A DNA stretch of 23,574 bases from Parvibacillus sp035426385 (GTDB lineage: Bacteria; Bacteroidota; Bacteroidia; Chitinophagales; Saprospiraceae). Where the stretch lies: contig DAOLZQ010000049.1 in the NCBI GenBank assembly GCA_035426385.1, positions 1-23,574 of the forward strand, read 5' to 3'. This document shows positions 6,601 through 13,135 of the stretch, in pieces. The notes under the pieces are model-generated. The model saw nothing but the letters and a program-made list of their open reading frames with translations. It ran no database searches and was not told the origin of the DNA. Position numbers and translations under genes: made by a program. Numbering within the stretch: position 1 is the first letter of the stretch; the number at the start of each line of letters is the position of its first letter.

Positions 6601-6643
6601 ACTTTTAATCAGTAATTATTTGTTCTCTTTTAAAATAATACCT

Positions 6644-6718
6644 ATGAAACGATTGAATTGTTGGAAGTGCGTCATACTACTTTCTTCTGCGCTTTCTCTG
6701 TTGCACTTTGTTGCTTGA
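6644..6718 (+). CDS. Possible tiny membrane/signal-peptide-like ORF
   Basis: 24 codons from an ATG: a positively charged N-terminus (MKRLNCWK) followed by a hydrophobic stretch (CVILLSSALSLLHFVA) and a stop. It looks like a signal peptide with no mature protein, so it may be the truncated front of a lost secreted gene, a small membrane peptide, or chance. No recognised promoter or ribosome site. A strong inverted repeat follows at 6738. Confidence 0.25.
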   Translation: MKRLNCWKCVILLSSALSLLHFVA

Positions 6719-6737
6719 CATTGATCAGGGTTCTTAG

Positions 6738-6772
6738 TATAAATTGAAAATATCACGATGCTTCAATTTATA
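6738..6772. other. Perfect 11-bp inverted repeat ahead of 6825
   Basis: TATAAATTGAA (6738-6748) and TTCAATTTATA (6762-6772) are perfect reverse complements with a 13-nt loop. The structure ends about 50 nt before the start at 6825. It has no U-tract, so it may be a regulatory hairpin in the leader or a two-half-site operator. Confidence 0.6.
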
Positions 6773-6824
6773 GGATTTCGACTCTCCTTAGGCTTTCATT
6801 TTGTTCAATCTTAATCTATCAGAT

Positions 6825-7547
6825 ATGAAAAGCGCTTCGTCGACGCCCCATGGTCTGGAGTGTGATATTGAAAAGACTCAGACTATCGCACAGTTATTAA
6901 AGATCCCTATTGTACAAAGAGACGATTCCTGGTATCACACCTTCTATATGAACATACCTGACGCCAGCTTTGCCTGTAGTAACCCGCAAGTCTTAATCGG
7001 CCCTGATGGATTTCCCTACTTTATATTAATGATACCTGAGCCTAATCAACCTTTTGAATCTTTCTGTATCAGAAACATGACAGATGATTTCTTGCTTCAA
7101 AGAGGTTGGGGAGTTGCCATCAACCCGGCTGAAAAGTCCGCTGACTGGGTGTTTTCTTATGGCGATATTATGAATCTTCATATGAATAATGAGTTTTTTA
7201 CTGAAGCGAATCGGGTAGTGATGAAAAAAGAGGAAATTATTAAAATTGATGAAAATATTTTATGCGCTCAACCCTCAGATAGTTATTTACCCGCCCAAAC
7301 TAGAAGTGTACTGAGAAGTTTCCTGATTAAATCCGGACTCATCAATCCACAAATCATGATGGTATGCCGAAGTATTAATGGTGAGGTCACACAAGAACTG
7401 GTGTTCAATGTTTTTCCTGAGGACTTCCCATCTGAAGAACGATTTAATTTTAGGCTTCAACAAATTAGTTGGTTTCTCCCACGCTATTACATGGTATTAT
7501 CCATATCGAAAAATTCAGAGCTCATCAGCAATATGACCGATCTGTGA
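6825..7547 (+). CDS. Hypothetical protein, 240 aa, probably cytoplasmic
   Basis: I do not recognise the family. The ATG at 6825 is preferred; a TTG at 6801 would add eight residues. There is no signal peptide or membrane segment. The protein is a compact alpha/beta-looking chain with several aromatic motifs (DDSWYHTFYMNIPD, GPDGFPYFILMIPEPNQPFESF, GWGVAINP) and five scattered Cys with no metal-site spacing. The DGFPYF.L segment and the C-terminal ISWFLPRYYMVLSISKN look like ordered strands. It stands alone, on the plus strand, with no co-directional neighbour within 500 nt. An 11-bp inverted repeat lies in its upstream region. The reading is continuous with ordinary amino-acid composition, so it is probably a real gene. 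Confidence 0.75.
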   Translation: MKSASSTPHGLECDIEKTQTIAQLLKIPIVQRDDSWYHTFYMNIPDASFACSNPQVLIGPDGFPYFILMIPEPNQPFESFCIRNMTDDFLLQRGWGVAINPAEKSADWVFSYGDIMNLHMNNEFFTEANRVVMKKEEIIKIDENILCAQPSDSYLPAQTRSVLRSFLIKSGLINPQIMMVCRSINGEVTQELVFNVFPEDFPSEERFNFRLQQISWFLPRYYMVLSISKNSELISNMTDL

Positions 7548-7731
7548 TTGCGGCGGTTATTTTATTATAGCTTATTTTGAGCGACCATCCATTCGTCATT
7601 ATCAATACTCTAACTCATACATCAATTTCCCTATTTGCTAAAGCTCCTATTCATGACTACTTCACTTATTAGTATATTTAGTCTAGAATCTATCAACGAG
7701 CTGAAATCGTGATAACTTTTACTCATATATA

Positions 7732-7788
7732 GAATTAGTTAATACTTAAAAGTTTGTAAATGAGAATACTAAGAGGAGATACTAATTC
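7732..7788. other. Long-loop inverted repeat in otherwise empty spacer
   Basis: GAATTAGT (7732-7739) and ACTAATTC (7781-7788) are perfect reverse complements about 40 nt apart. In the 300-nt stretch 7548-7862 I see only this and the terminator-like hairpin at 7822-7846; no gene. Confidence 0.25.
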
Positions 7789-7821
7789 AAATTTCAAAAC
7801 ATTCTATTTGAATAAAGAAAT

Positions 7822-7846
7822 AGGGTTGAATTTTATATCCAACCCT
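7822..7846 (-). terminator. Terminator-like hairpin downstream of the small minus-strand remnant
   Basis: AGGGTTG (7822-7828) pairs perfectly with CAACCCT (7840-7846) over an 11-nt loop. Read on the minus strand it is followed by a T-rich stretch (ATTTCTTTATTC), and it sits 17 nt after the stop of the small ORF ending at 7863. Confidence 0.55.
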
Positions 7847-7862
7847 TAATTTATAGTAAATC

Positions 7863-7969
7863 TTAAGCTTTGCTAACCTTTCGCAGCACTACGGCTGTAA
7901 TGGCACCGGCTATACCAACTAAAACGCCCGAAGCTAGTGAGTTATTTTGTGGAATCTATTTTTCTCCAT
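7863..7969 (-). pseudogene. Probable frameshifted small membrane-protein gene
   Basis: On the minus strand an ATG (7967-7969) opens MEKN and then runs into a stop, while a second frame downstream of a TAG (7956-7958) reads IPQNNSLASG, a hydrophobic glycine-rich segment VLVGIAGAITAVVL, then RKVSKA and stop (7863-7865). A one-base change near 7956-7958 would join them into a protein of about 35 residues: short head, one membrane helix, basic tail. A terminator follows immediately, which supports a former or real gene. Alternatives are translation from the non-standard ATT codon or a sequencing error. Similar short one-helix proteins are common and I cannot name this one. Confidence 0.4.
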
Positions 7970-8015
7970 ATTTAATTTAGTCCTTAATCCAAATACTTAC
8001 TATTTATTTTTATAT

Positions 8016-8023
8016 TATCTTTG
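8016..8023 (+). promoter_or_regulatory. -7 promoter element for the gene at 8107
   Basis: TATCTTTG is a perfect TAnnTTTG. No TTG sits at the usual -33 distance. Transcription would begin near 8030, giving a leader of about 75 nt. Confidence 0.55.
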
Positions 8024-8106
8024 CTCTTAGGTTTAACTAAAGAATAAAAACCCTTTAATGAATTTCTCTATCTATACAATTATAAGTAATATTTAAATAA
8101 TTAATC

Positions 8107-8721
8107 ATGAAACGATTATATATATATTTTGCGTTTAGCTTACTTTTTTGTGCTCCATTGTTAGGCAAAGACTTGCCGGGAAAAGTTATATTCAAAGATA
8201 GGACCATTGATGTTGTGATTGACGTCCCCTTTAGATTAATTCCATCAAAGCCTGATTTTGAAATTATGCAGCATAGAATCAATTACATTGATGCACAGGG
8301 TAAAAAAATTAAACTGCGGCCTCAAGATGCTTTAGAAGTACAGTTCAAATACGATGATGAGCTTATCCGCATGATTTCAGTAAATCGAGTGTTTACCGGC
8401 GCGCTTCATATAGGAGCGGATGAAGACTATAAGTTCTTAAAATTAGAAATGGATGGAAAGCTAAAACTCTATACGCTTTATAGGACCGACTATTCCAATT
8501 CTAAACTTAAAACAGTCCCACACTCGAAGCGGATAGAAAATGCAGTATTTCAAAAGGGCTCAGATCCCATAATAATTGTGGAATGGGGCACTTTCAAAAA
8601 AGATATGAGAAAATTCTTTAGTGACTGTCCGGCCCTGATTCAGAAGATTGATAGCAAAGAATTTGATAGAAAAGATACTGATAAAATCACTGAATTTTAT
8701 AACTCGAAGTGTGGAAAATAG
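8107..8721 (+). CDS. Secreted hypothetical protein, 204 aa
   Basis: The first 20 residues (MKRLYIYFAFSLLFCAPLLG) form a Sec signal peptide, probably cleaved after LLG or nearby, so the protein is likely periplasmic or exported. The mature chain begins with beta-rich sequence (GKVIFKDRTIDVVIDVPF) and includes DALEVQFKYDDELIRMISV, and the C-terminus holds FFSDCPALIQKIDSKEFDRKDTDKITEFYNSKCG with two Cys. This C-terminal pattern (DCP...KI...F...D...I..FYN..C) is familiar from uncharacterised exported Bacteroidota proteins; I have no function for it. The promoter is at 8016. The gene stands alone; 197 nt separate it from the hemoglobin gene. Confidence 0.8.
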   Translation: MKRLYIYFAFSLLFCAPLLGKDLPGKVIFKDRTIDVVIDVPFRLIPSKPDFEIMQHRINYIDAQGKKIKLRPQDALEVQFKYDDELIRMISVNRVFTGALHIGADEDYKFLKLEMDGKLKLYTLYRTDYSNSKLKTVPHSKRIENAVFQKGSDPIIIVEWGTFKKDMRKFFSDCPALIQKIDSKEFDRKDTDKITEFYNSKCGK

Positions 8722-8874
8722 GCTATCTCAAGAGGCCTCTATACCATTCTAGTGAATTATAGTTTTACTAAACACCTGCTAATTTAGGTATGTATATTTG
8801 TCCAATTAATGCCAACCTACTTGTGTAGCTTGTTTTAATTGATCATTTTGACCTCCAAAGGACATTCTATTTTA

Positions 8875-8888
8875 GGACATTTTTGTCC
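8875..8888. promoter_or_regulatory. Palindromic operator candidate over the hemoglobin -33 box
   Basis: GGACA-TTTT-TGTCC is a perfect inverted repeat. Its core contains the TTG at 8883-8885 that serves as -33 element for the promoter at 8906. A direct half-site GGACATT also occurs 15 bp upstream (8860-8866). Position suggests repression; the regulator is not known from sequence. Confidence 0.5.
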
Positions 8889-8913
8889 GAATAAGAAATT
8901 CTGTGTAATTTTG
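8883..8913 (+). promoter_or_regulatory. Promoter of the truncated hemoglobin gene (leaderless)
   Basis: TTG (8883-8885), 20 nt, then TAATTTTG (8906-8913), a full -7 match. The ATG lies only 4 nt after the -7 element, so transcription should start at or next to the start codon, giving a leaderless mRNA. Confidence 0.65.
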
Positions 8914-8917
8914 TACC

Positions 8918-9310
8918 ATGGAAAAAAGAGACATTACTTCTTTGGATGACGTTAAGTTACTTGTAGATACCTTCTATGGCACTGTCAGACAAAATGAGTT
9001 GATTGGCCCTATTTTTGAGGAAACCATCCAAGATCGCTGGCCTGTGCATCTTGAAAAAATGTATCGCTTCTGGCAGACCATTCTATTGGATGATCATACT
9101 TACGTAGGTGCTCCTTTCGCACCTCACGCACGACTACCTATACATGCGGAACACTTTGCTGACTGGTTGGAGATATTTCATAGTACTGTGAACAGCTTGT
9201 TTGAAGGAGAGGTGGCAGAAGAGGCAAAGTGGCGCGCCGGCAAGATGGCTGATATGTTCCAGATGAAGTTATCCTACTTTCGTAATCAAGAAGGGAAAGC
9301 AATATTCTAA
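8918..9310 (+). CDS. Group III truncated hemoglobin
   Basis: 130-aa heme protein of the 2-over-2 globin family, group III. By alignment from memory with Campylobacter Ctb, the B10 Tyr is Y20 (TFYGTV), E7 His is H44 (WPVHLEKM), proximal F8 His is H70 (APHARLP) and G8 Trp is W83 (FADWLEIF); all are present. FGxIF-like text GPIFEE and FWQTILL are also typical. Family members bind O2 and NO in the cytoplasm, and roles in NO handling or oxygen supply have been proposed. Length is normal. The promoter gives a leaderless mRNA and its -33 box is covered by a palindrome, so NO- or oxygen-linked repression is a reasonable guess. A hairpin terminator follows, so the gene appears monocistronic. Confidence 0.92.
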   Translation: MEKRDITSLDDVKLLVDTFYGTVRQNELIGPIFEETIQDRWPVHLEKMYRFWQTILLDDHTYVGAPFAPHARLPIHAEHFADWLEIFHSTVNSLFEGEVAEEAKWRAGKMADMFQMKLSYFRNQEGKAIF

Positions 9311-9313
9311 GCT

Positions 9314-9333
9314 GCTAAAAAATATTTTTTAGC
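9314..9333 (+). terminator. Hairpin terminator after the hemoglobin gene
   Basis: GCTAAAAAA (9314-9322) pairs with TTTTTTAGC (9325-9333), an almost loop-free palindrome that begins 3 nt after the stop and includes a T6 run. It lies just upstream of the next promoter at 9352. Confidence 0.6.
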
Positions 9334-9351
9334 TCAATTTTTCCACCGGAT

Positions 9352-9359
9352 TATCTTTG
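9352..9359 (+). promoter_or_regulatory. -7 promoter element for the MFS gene
   Basis: TATCTTTG is a perfect TAnnTTTG match, 11 nt before the ATG at 9371, implying a leader of only a few nucleotides. No clear -33 TTG. Confidence 0.55.
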
Positions 9360-9370
9360 TATTCATTTCT

Positions 9371-10642
9371 ATGATTACACTCGATGCTTCAATATTCAAG
9401 GTTAAGGGTTTTAAGCTTTACCTCAGCACCCGCTTCCTGATGACTTTCGCCATCCAAATGCAAAATGTCATCACCGGATGGTACCTCTATAATCTCACGA
9501 AAGACCCGTTGACACTCGGCATAGTAGGACTGGCTGAGGCCTTACCGGCTATTTCATTTGCACTGTATGCCGGTCATCTGGTGGATAAATATGACAAGCG
9601 CAAAGTACTGACGGGCGCATTTGTGGTATATGGGTTATGTACCGCATTGTTTGCTTTCTTTACCGGTGGATGGACACACGATCACTTCACCACTCATCAG
9701 ATCGTATGGTTATTTTATAGCGTTCTTTTTGTGTTGGGGTTGGCTAGAGCTTTTGCCGGCCCGGCTTCTTTCTCTGTCATCGGATACTTGTTTCCCCGCT
9801 CCATGATGGCCAAGGTCTCTCCCATCAGTAGCACTTCCTGGCAACTAGGCGCTATTCTGGGGCCGGCGCTGGGAGGTATTTTATACGGTGCTACTTCGGC
9901 CTCATTTTCATCGACTGTAGTTACGTTCTTAATCATCGTCAGTGTAATCTGCAGTTACTTTCTGCCCTCTATGCCCGCTATCAGCGAGGACGCGCCAGGT
10001 GGTTATAGTATTGCCAGCCGAATTAAGGAGGGTATATCCTATGTATTTAAAAATAAGATCATCCTATCAGCCATCAGCCTGGATCTATTTGCAGTTCTTT
10101 TCGGCGGCGCGGTCGCCTTGTTGCCTGTTTTCGCCAGTGAAATACTGCACGTAGGTAGCACAGAGCTGGGTTGGATGCGAGCTGCGCCTTCTGCGGGGGC
10201 AGCCATTGTACTACTTTTGCTTTCTGTACGCCCACCTGAAAATCGAACCGGGATAAAGCTACTGCTGGCTGTGGCGGGCTTCGGACTGTGTATTCTGGGC
10301 TTTGCAAATTCTACTCATCTATGGCTATCCATAGCGCTGCTATTCGGCAGTGGTGCATTTGATGCAGTCAGTGTAGTCATCAGAGGGACACTACTTCAGA
10401 TATACACTCCCGATCGTATGAAGGGCCGTGTGGCTGCTGTGAATACCATGTTTATCGGCTCGAGCAATGAGATAGGAGCTTTTGAGTCTGGCACAGCAGC
10501 TCGGATTATAGGGACAGTACCATCTGTCATTTTTGGAGCCGGAATGACCATTTTAATCGTAATTGTGACTGCATTTCTCGCACCACAACTACGGAAAGTA
10601 GAACTGAAAGACATTGATACCGAGACGATTGATGGTACCTAA
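9371..10642 (+). CDS. MFS transporter, EntS/MFS_3-like
   Basis: 423-aa inner-membrane transporter with the hydrophobic pattern of about 12 helices. The N-terminal half carries QNVITGWYLYNLTKDPLTLGIVGLAEALPAI, a segment typical of MFS_3 (enterobactin-exporter-like) proteins, followed by the loop 2-3 motif GHLVDKYDKRKVL (G68, D72, K74/K76/R77/K78 region). The second-half counterpart appears as YTPDRMKGRVAAVNTMF. The substrate cannot be told; related proteins export siderophores or drugs. Both ends look intact and the tail is hydrophilic (KDIDTETIDGT). The short leader from the promoter at 9352 supports ATG 9371 as start. A possible terminator lies at 10654-10688. Confidence 0.88.
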   Translation: MITLDASIFKVKGFKLYLSTRFLMTFAIQMQNVITGWYLYNLTKDPLTLGIVGLAEALPAISFALYAGHLVDKYDKRKVLTGAFVVYGLCTALFAFFTGGWTHDHFTTHQIVWLFYSVLFVLGLARAFAGPASFSVIGYLFPRSMMAKVSPISSTSWQLGAILGPALGGILYGATSASFSSTVVTFLIIVSVICSYFLPSMPAISEDAPGGYSIASRIKEGISYVFKNKIILSAISLDLFAVLFGGAVALLPVFASEILHVGSTELGWMRAAPSAGAAIVLLLLSVRPPENRTGIKLLLAVAGFGLCILGFANSTHLWLSIALLFGSGAFDAVSVVIRGTLLQIYTPDRMKGRVAAVNTMFIGSSNEIGAFESGTAARIIGTVPSVIFGAGMTILIVIVTAFLAPQLRKVELKDIDTETIDGT

Positions 10643-10653
10643 GCACTAATCAA

Positions 10654-10688
10654 AGAGATAAAATTTACTTATTTCTCAAGTAATCTCT
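10654..10688 (+). terminator. Possible terminator after the MFS gene
   Basis: TTACTT (10665-10670) pairs with AAGTAA (10678-10683), and AGAGA (10654-10658) with TCTCT (10684-10688) across a 6-nt one-sided bulge; ATTTTC follows. Moderate support only. Confidence 0.4.
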
Positions 10689-10754
10689 ATTTTCGCGCTT
10701 CAATTTTGTAATCATCTTTCCATTCCCAACCAATTATATATACATCAGTACATA

Positions 10755-12218
10755 ATGGATATACATATCGTCGATAGATTACCCTCGCAGCCTTACTCAA
10801 CTCTGATAATCGCATTTGGAAAAGAAGCCCTCGGCAGTTTAAGACAAAATGCTGATTTCGACAGTTTGAGCCAGTTTATAGATGATCATCTCAAGGAGAG
10901 CAATGATTGTTTTACTACAATCTTACCGACACGAGGATTTTCTTTGTTTTTATACCTAGATGAGCAAAAGCCGATGCAGGATTTTACTAAATCTATTCGC
11001 ACTCATTTACTCAAGAACAAAGCATTTCTCACAGAACATCTGACGGTAGAATTTTTTGGAGACTTGAATCCAAATTCATTGCTTCCTTCTGTTATAATGG
11101 CTGCTATTCTATCCACTAACAAACTTGGGCTCTTCAAGGAAGGAAAAAATGGCGGCACTAAGCTGACTTCTCTCGGCATCTTTGATATTAAAGGCCATCT
11201 GACCGAATCATCAGCCTCAGAGGCTATTCTGGCCTACTCTAACTTGGCAGAAGTGCAACTGAATCTCATGAAACTGGTAAATACACCGGCCAATCACAAG
11301 ACACCAGCTATGATCGCCCGACAGGTGCAGGCTTCTGCCGCGCACTGGGGTTATGATTGCAAGGTGTTCGATAGAAATGAAATAATCCGACACAATATGT
11401 CAGCCTTACTCAGTGTGAGTGAGGGCAGTCAGGAGGAACCCTATTTTCTCACTTTGGAGTATAATAAAAAAGCATCCAATAGGAAATCAATTGGCCTCGT
11501 AGGTAAAGGAGTCACCTTTGATACTGGTGGCATATCAGTAAAAGGATCGTCAAATATGTACATGATGAAGAGTGACATGGCCGGAGCCGCTCTCGTCTTG
11601 TCTTTCGTCGAGCTATGTGCCCGACTTAAGTCTGATATACACGTGGTAGCTGCAATACCGCTAACAGAAAATTGCATTGACGGTAATTCCACTAAGCCCG
11701 GTGATGTCATACAGAGTTATGCCGGCAAGAGTATCGAAGTGATCGATACAGATGCTGAAGGACGGCTGATACTAGCTGATGCATTGGCCTATATTACTGA
11801 TCAATATCAGTTGGATCACTTAATCGACTTTGCTACATTGACCGGCTCTGTAATACAAGCTCTTGGGTTTCATGCTGCAGGTTTGTTTTCAAATGATGAT
11901 GTCCTTGCAGATCAGCTGTATCATTCAGGAATGGAGTCGAGCGACCGATGCTGGAGAATGCCGGCGTGGGATCTGTATCAAGAAGAAATGAATTCTGAAA
12001 TAGCTGATATAAAAAATCTCAGCTCTAGACCGGTGGCTGGTTCTATCACAGCTGCTATGTTTCTGTCTGAATTTATCAATGATCATCCTTCCTGGGCTCA
12101 CGTGGATATAGCAGGTATGGCTTACACGGATAATGAATATGGACAGAGCAGAAGTGCCTCCGGGTATGGTATGAGACTATTGTATGATTTTGTAATCAAA
12201 AACTGTCTGAAGTATTGA
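10755..12218 (+). CDS. pepA: Leucyl aminopeptidase, M17 family
   Basis: 487-aa cytoplasmic two-metal aminopeptidase that releases N-terminal amino acids from peptides. All active-site positions of E. coli PepA are visible with a constant offset: metal ligands K251, D256, D274, D333 and E335; catalytic K263 and R337. The signature is DTDAEGRL (332-339), where the first residue is Asp instead of the usual Asn. The poorly conserved N-terminal domain covers about residues 1-165 and the catalytic domain the rest. The gene seems to be on its own between the MFS and outer-membrane-protein genes. Together with the POT transporter it would serve peptide use, but that is a general link rather than an operon. 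Confidence 0.93.
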   Translation: MDIHIVDRLPSQPYSTLIIAFGKEALGSLRQNADFDSLSQFIDDHLKESNDCFTTILPTRGFSLFLYLDEQKPMQDFTKSIRTHLLKNKAFLTEHLTVEFFGDLNPNSLLPSVIMAAILSTNKLGLFKEGKNGGTKLTSLGIFDIKGHLTESSASEAILAYSNLAEVQLNLMKLVNTPANHKTPAMIARQVQASAAHWGYDCKVFDRNEIIRHNMSALLSVSEGSQEEPYFLTLEYNKKASNRKSIGLVGKGVTFDTGGISVKGSSNMYMMKSDMAGAALVLSFVELCARLKSDIHVVAAIPLTENCIDGNSTKPGDVIQSYAGKSIEVIDTDAEGRLILADALAYITDQYQLDHLIDFATLTGSVIQALGFHAAGLFSNDDVLADQLYHSGMESSDRCWRMPAWDLYQEEMNSEIADIKNLSSRPVAGSITAAMFLSEFINDHPSWAHVDIAGMAYTDNEYGQSRSASGYGMRLLYDFVIKNCLKY

Positions 12219-12244
12219 ATTACGTATTCGTCTTGATTTTTGTA

Positions 12245-12252
12245 TAATTTTG
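12245..12252 (+). promoter_or_regulatory. -7 promoter element for the DUF6089-like gene
   Basis: TAATTTTG fits TAnnTTTG and lies 30 nt before the ATG at 12283. No -33 TTG at the expected distance. Confidence 0.45.
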
Positions 12253-12282
12253 TAACTTTTAAATCGTTTTGCTATAAATTTT

Positions 12283-13110
12283 ATGGGGCGGATTCCAATC
12301 TCTATACTGATCGTTCTTATGACTTTCCTCAATGCTTTTGGCCAACGGGGAGTTGAGATCGGCGGGCATTTGGGTGGGTCGATGTACTTCGGTGATCTCA
12401 ATAATAGTTTTAGCTTTAAGTTGCCCGGAGTTACCGCCGGTGGTGATTTACGATACAACTTTAATGAACGTCTGAGTGTGAAGGGCGGGCTTAATTATGT
12501 GTTTATAAGAGGCAATGATAAGCTTTCAGATAACCTATACGAGAAAGCGCGGAATCTCAGTTTTCGCAATCATATGGGTGAGTTATCCGGTCAGGTTGAG
12601 CTCAACTTTCTTTCATATACTCATGGCAGTAGAGACAATTGGTATACTCCGTACTTATTCCTTGGTGGATCACTACTTGCTCATGGCCCCAGTGCAGAAT
12701 ACCAGGGAAAATGGTACAAACTGAGAGAATTGGGAACGGAAGGACAAAAGAAAGGCTCACAATATGGAATTATGGCCGGTAACTGGTTATTCGGGCTCGG
12801 TATGAAATTAGACTTGAGTACAGAATGGAGTCTTAATGTCGATCTTTGCTCCAGACAATCATTTTCTGATTACCTGGATGATGTGAGCAAAGAATATGTC
12901 AATAATGAGCAAATAAGAATTAATTATGGTGATGTTGCCGCTGCGCTATCCGATCCGTCTATATTAATTCCGGGTTATAACGATGCCAAGATCGGCGTAG
13001 ATGGTCGCCAAAGAGGTGATAAAAGCCGAAAAGATGGATATACCACCTTTACTATCGGAATAATGTATTATTTTGGCCAGGTAAGGTGTCCTGACATTTT
13101 AAGTCACTGA
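12283..13110 (+). CDS. DUF6089-like outer-membrane beta-barrel protein
   Basis: 275-aa exported protein. Residues 1-20 form a signal peptide ending in AFGQ, typical of Bacteroidota. The mature protein starts with VEIGGHLGGSMYFGDLN, continues with alternating amphipathic strands (LRYNFNERLSVKGGLNYVF, SGQVELNFLSY, TPYLFLGGSLL) and ends with GRQRGDKSRKDGYTTFTIGIMYYFGQVRCP. This order, especially the GDLN start and the GRQRGD..DxYxTxxIGI.YYFG end, matches what I know of DUF6089 proteins, predicted small outer-membrane barrels of unknown role. It ends 25 nt before the GH3-family gene on the same strand, so the two may be co-transcribed. Confidence 0.82.
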   Translation: MGRIPISILIVLMTFLNAFGQRGVEIGGHLGGSMYFGDLNNSFSFKLPGVTAGGDLRYNFNERLSVKGGLNYVFIRGNDKLSDNLYEKARNLSFRNHMGELSGQVELNFLSYTHGSRDNWYTPYLFLGGSLLAHGPSAEYQGKWYKLRELGTEGQKKGSQYGIMAGNWLFGLGMKLDLSTEWSLNVDLCSRQSFSDYLDDVSKEYVNNEQIRINYGDVAAALSDPSILIPGYNDAKIGVDGRQRGDKSRKDGYTTFTIGIMYYFGQVRCPDILSH

Positions 13111-13135
13111 CCATATGTTGTAATAATTTAGCTGC

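Noticed and set aside
10074..10307. Antisense open frame inside the MFS gene, and similar minus-strand frames elsewhere
   Set aside because: They lie wholly inside well-supported genes, with biased composition and no signals; shadows of the real coding strand.
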